8,591 nt of DNA from CAIYRG01 sp035318785 (lineage in GTDB: Bacteria > Pseudomonadota > Alphaproteobacteria > Micropepsales > Micropepsaceae). This document shows positions 6,363 to 8,591 of the stretch, one piece after another; positions within the stretch are counted from its first letter, which is position 1; every line of letters begins with the position of its first letter. The notes beneath the pieces are model-generated. The model worked only from the letters and a program-made list of their open reading frames with translations. It made no database searches and was not told the DNA's origin. The position numbers and the translations under genes are program-made. The stretch lies in the NCBI GenBank assembly GCA_035318785.1, contig DATHDZ010000127.1:1-8591 (forward strand), given 5' to 3'.

Positions 6363-6767
6363 TTATTTCGTCCAGTTCTCAAATTTCAGGTCCTTAACAC
6401 GCTTGAACTCCCGCTCATTGTTAGTCACGAGCGTCAGACCGGACACGAGGGCGTGCGCAGCGATCCAGAGATCGTTCGGCCCGATGATCTCGCCTTTCTC
6501 TTCAAGTGCGGCTCGAAGGTGTCCATATGCCTCCCCGGCTTCTATCGGCATGGGGAGAACGGGGATTGAGGCGATGAAGCGCTCCAATCCCGCTATGGCG
6601 CGGTCGGACTGTTTACTCTTGGAAACGCCATAGGCCAGCTCGCCATAGGCAATAACGGAAATGCCCACCTCGCCAGGATCCAGCTTCTCGAACCGGGAGA
6701 CAATTTTTGGCTGCTTCCCGCGAATGTAGATGCAGGTGTTCGTATCCAACAGATAACGCAAGACCAT
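6363..6767 (-). CDS. VapC-type PIN-domain ribonuclease toxin
   Basis: A 134-residue PIN-domain endoribonuclease, the toxin of a type II VapBC module. In studied members it cleaves specific RNAs such as initiator tRNA when not bound by antitoxin. Acidic metal-binding residues are visible: Asp8 in YLLDTN, Glu43 in YGELAYG and Asp99 in GPNDLWIAAHA. The fourth position reads TNN (115-117) in LVTNNEREF, as in the enteric VapC subgroup, so Asn there is normal. The length is standard. The ATG overlaps the antitoxin stop by one base (TAATG), giving coupled translation. It ends convergently with the Ala-rich gene. All catalytic positions and the full length are present, so it looks functional. Its exact RNA target cannot be told. 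Confidence 0.93.
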   Translation of the reverse strand: MVLRYLLDTNTCIYIRGKQPKIVSRFEKLDPGEVGISVIAYGELAYGVSKSKQSDRAIAGLERFIASIPVLPMPIEAGEAYGHLRAALEEKGEIIGPNDLWIAAHALVSGLTLVTNNEREFKRVKDLKFENWTK

Positions 6768-7006
6768 TACAGACCCTTGCGTTTCTCAGGTGGGCGCGCG
6801 TCTTTGATATCTTCAAATGCATCATCCGGCATGGAAGCCAGGCTGTCCAAGGCTTCCACAAGACCGCGTTTTTTTGGCGGTTTTTCGCGCAGCACAATCT
6901 CATTGCCCCGCCGGGAGATTTCAACTTCAGGCCCTTTCAGGCGGAATGCCTTCGGCAGGCGGACGGCTTGCGAATTGCCAGATTTGAACACGCGGGCTAT
7001 AGCCAT
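6767..7006 (-). CDS. VapB-type antitoxin (AbrB/SpoVT fold)
   Basis: A 79-residue antitoxin whose N-terminal half is a swapped-hairpin AbrB-like DNA-binding domain, with the hallmark KSGNSQAVRLPKAFRL (8-23). The C-terminal part, about 41-79, is charged and flexible and should wrap VapC and block its active site. It is expected to bind its own promoter and repress the operon, more strongly with VapC bound. The frame can be extended upstream to 7468, but that extension is antisense to the subunit 3 gene. The ATG at 7006 gives the standard family start MAIARVFKSGN. Upstream AAGAAG is a weak ribosome binding site. The stop overlaps the vapC start. Confidence 0.92.
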   Translation of the reverse strand: MAIARVFKSGNSQAVRLPKAFRLKGPEVEISRRGNEIVLREKPPKKRGLVEALDSLASMPDDAFEDIKDARPPEKRKGL

Positions 7007-7023
7007 GGCGGGTCTTCTTTTTC

Positions 7024-7045
7024 GTATATATGGTAGTGTATATAC
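7024..7045. promoter_or_regulatory. Inverted repeat, probable VapB operator over the promoter
   Basis: GTATATA (7024-7030) and TATATAC (7039-7045) are perfect complements separated by 8 bases, in an AT-rich patch within GC-rich surroundings and 17 bases upstream of the vapB start. TATATA on the minus strand also fits a -10 box. AbrB-fold antitoxins bind such palindromes to autoregulate, so this is the likely operator. The pairing is seen directly and the role is inferred. Confidence 0.6.
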
Positions 7046-7175
7046 ATAATGCGAAAGGCCCCCGCACGCAAGCCATCGGTGCTCGGCTCCGGCCTCTCTC
7101 AAGAGAGTGAGGGATTTTGGGCTTGTGGACCTGCTAGAGTGCGGGCAATAACGCCAGCCACTCTGGGAGGAGCAC
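7046..7175 (+). promoter_or_regulatory. Upstream region of the GMC dehydrogenase operon
   Basis: These 130 bases lie between the vapBC operator and the subunit 3 gene and must hold the plus-strand promoter. A small inverted repeat CTCTCT/AGAGAG (7094-7099 with 7102-7107) is present. No clear -35/-10 pair is evident. The region ends in GGGAGGAG, a strong ribosome binding site 5 bases before the ATG at 7176. Confidence 0.35.
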
Positions 7176-7892
7176 ATGGCAGACGAAAAAATCCCGCGAC
7201 GCGATTTTCTCAAAGCGGCCGGCGCCGCTGGCGCGACGGGCGCCGCGATGGCCACGGGCCTGACCGCCTGCAGCCCGGAAGCGGCCACGACGACGGCACA
7301 AGCCCCACCCGCCGAACCCGAAGTCTGGCTCACCTTGAATGCGACGGAAGCCGCCTTCACCAAGGCCGCGGTGGATACGCTCATCCCCGCCGACGAGCTG
7401 ACGCCGTCGGGGACCGATGTCGGACTCGCCACCTTCATCGACCGCCAGCTTGCGGGCGGCTTCGGCAATGGCGCGAAGCTCTATCGGCAAGGGCCATTCC
7501 TGCCGGCGAAGCCCGAACTTGGCTACCAGCTCGCGCTCACGCCGCGTGAATTCTACCGCACCGGTATCGAAGCGACCAACGAATGGACCAAGAAAACCTA
7601 TGGCAAGGAGTTCGACCGCCTGACGCCGGAGCAGCGCGAAGAGGCGCTCAAGGCCCTGGAAGAAGGCAAGCCGGAATTCACCGGCTTTTCCAGCGCGATG
7701 TTCTTCGATGCCCTTCTGACCTTGACCCAGGAAGGCTTCTTCGCCGATCCCATCTATGGCGGCAACAAGAACAAGGTGGCGTGGAAGATGATCGGCTTTC
7801 CCGGCCTGCCCGCGAGCTATCGCGACGAGATCAAGACTTACTACAACAAGAAATACGACAAGGAACCGCAATCGATTGCGGACTTCTCGTAA
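7176..7892 (+). CDS. Gluconate 2-dehydrogenase subunit 3 family protein, Tat-exported
   Basis: A 238-residue small subunit of a membrane-bound GMC-type sugar or alcohol dehydrogenase. The N-terminus carries a twin-arginine signal, RRDFLKAA (8-15), then an Ala/Gly hydrophobic stretch and a lipobox-like LTAC with Cys32. It is therefore likely a Tat-exported protein anchored by lipid, on the periplasmic side. The mature part shows family blocks: DTLIPADELTPSGTDVGLATFID (67-89) and EGFFADPIYGGNKNKVAWKMIGFPG (186-210). In studied gluconate and fructose dehydrogenases this subunit carries the Tat signal and takes the folded FAD subunit with it. That fits the next gene, which starts 12 bases later and lacks a signal. 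The ribosome binding site is strong (GGGAGGAG). The sugar substrate is not indicated. Confidence 0.9.
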   Translation: MADEKIPRRDFLKAAGAAGATGAAMATGLTACSPEAATTTAQAPPAEPEVWLTLNATEAAFTKAAVDTLIPADELTPSGTDVGLATFIDRQLAGGFGNGAKLYRQGPFLPAKPELGYQLALTPREFYRTGIEATNEWTKKTYGKEFDRLTPEQREEALKALEEGKPEFTGFSSAMFFDALLTLTQEGFFADPIYGGNKNKVAWKMIGFPGLPASYRDEIKTYYNKKYDKEPQSIADFS

Positions 7893-7904
7893 GGGGGCGG
7901 CGCG

Positions 7905-8591
7905 ATGGTCACGAAACTCAAAGAGGTCGATGCGGTCGTCATCGGCATGGGCTGGACGGGAAGCATCCTATCGCGCGAGCTGACCAAAGCGGGGCTCAAT
8001 GTGGTGGGACTCGAACGCGGCGCGATGCGTACGCCGCGCGAGGATTTTGCGATTCCGAATATCCGCGACGAACTCAAATATCAGCACCGGCATGAGCTGT
8101 TCCAGGATACGGCGTCGGAGACGGTGACCTTGCGCCACGCGAGCAGCGAAACCGCATTGCCGATGCGGCGGCTTGGCTCGTTCCTGCCCGGCACCAATGT
8201 CGGCGGCGCGGGCTCGCATTGGAATGGCGCAACCTGGCGCCGGCTCGAAACCGATTATGTGCTGCGCTCGCATTACACGGAAAAATACGGCGCCAAGGTA
8301 ATTCCGGCAGACATGACGATCCAGGATTTCGGCATCACCTATGCCGAGCTGGAACCCTATTACGACAAGTTCGAGAAGCTCTGCGGCATTTCCGGTCAGG
8401 CGGGAAATCTGAAGGGCCAGAAGATCGAAGGCGGCAATATTTTCGAGGGGCCGCGCAGCGACCATTATCCCAACAAGCCGCTGGCCAGGAACTTCGCCGC
8501 ATCGACGTTCGAAACGGCCGCCAAGAATTTGGGTTATCACCCGTTCCCGCAGCCGTCCGCCAATGCGAGCGAGGCCTATACGAATCCCGAA
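7905..8591 (+). CDS. GMC-family FAD dehydrogenase large subunit (5' part)
   Basis: An open frame of 229 codons from the ATG to the window edge with no stop, so the gene continues beyond it. The N-terminus is a Rossmann FAD-binding motif: VVIGMGWTG (11-19, GxGxxG) with Glu37 in VVGLERG ending the second strand. GTNVGGAGSHWNGATWR (96-112) is the GMC-type FAD contact region, and YAELEPYYDKFEKL (146-159) is typical of gluconate 2-dehydrogenase flavoprotein subunits. The catalytic His/Asn region would be in the missing C-terminal half. There is no signal peptide, so export would depend on the Tat-bearing subunit 3. AAGGGGGCGG precedes the start and the upstream stop is 12 bases away. It oxidises a sugar, sugar acid or alcohol and would pass electrons to a cytochrome c expected downstream. 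Confidence 0.92.
   Translation, partial: MVTKLKEVDAVVIGMGWTGSILSRELTKAGLNVVGLERGAMRTPREDFAIPNIRDELKYQHRHELFQDTASETVTLRHASSETALPMRRLGSFLPGTNVGGAGSHWNGATWRRLETDYVLRSHYTEKYGAKVIPADMTIQDFGITYAELEPYYDKFEKLCGISGQAGNLKGQKIEGGNIFEGPRSDHYPNKPLARNFAASTFETAAKNLGYHPFPQPSANASEAYTNPE

Noticed and set aside
7007..7468. Upstream extension of the VapB frame to 233 codons
   Set aside because: The added part is antisense to the subunit 3 gene. The family N-terminus begins at the ATG at 7006.
7134..7871. 245-codon minus-strand frame opposite the gluconate dehydrogenase subunit 3 gene
   Set aside because: The plus strand carries a Tat signal, a strong ribosome binding site and family motifs. The minus frame has none of these.

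Overview
This window reads as chromosomal DNA from a GC-rich alphaproteobacterium, most likely of the order Hyphomicrobiales (Rhizobiales). That placement is an inference from codon bias, gene content and two kinds of intergenic palindromic repeat (1-63 and 3398-3496). It cannot be narrowed to a genus from the sequence alone. No rRNA, tRNA, CRISPR array or complete insertion sequence is visible, and no gene-free stretch exceeds 300 bases.

Left part (71-5193, all minus strand): a catabolic acyl-CoA type gene set. In transcription order it holds a two-subunit CoA-transferase of the glutaconate/IpdAB-like family (4288-5193, then 3519-4286, one base apart), a 99-bp three-hairpin repeat, a luciferase-like (LLM) flavin-dependent oxidoreductase (2370-3371), an unrecognised 32-codon small ORF with a strong ribosome binding site (2245-2343), an alpha/beta hydrolase with visibly lower GC (1260-2153), and an acyl-CoA dehydrogenase (71-1231). 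The likely logic is CoA activation or ring hydrolysis, flavin-dependent oxidation, hydrolysis and alpha,beta-dehydrogenation of an acid whose identity the sequence does not give.

Middle (5194-6306): a 246-bp divergent promoter region, an Ala-rich helical protein of unknown function on the plus strand (5440-6228), and directly behind it a short minus-strand remnant (6238-6306). The remnant encodes nearly the same N-terminus as the CoA-transferase alpha subunit 1.1 kb away. It is the broken 5' end of a paralogous CoA-transferase gene and marks an old rearrangement.

Right part (6363-8591): a minus-strand VapBC toxin-antitoxin pair with an AT-rich inverted repeat at its promoter. Divergent from it is a plus-strand operon with a Tat-exported, probably lipid-anchored gluconate 2-dehydrogenase subunit 3-like protein (7176-7892) and its GMC/FAD dehydrogenase partner (7905 onward, cut by the window end). 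A cytochrome c electron acceptor would be expected just beyond the window.

Nothing here amounts to a clearly new multi-gene system. The observations most worth following are the CoA-transferase remnant, the 32-codon ORF, the Ala-rich protein, and the acyl-CoA dehydrogenase whose usual C-terminal catalytic Glu is absent.
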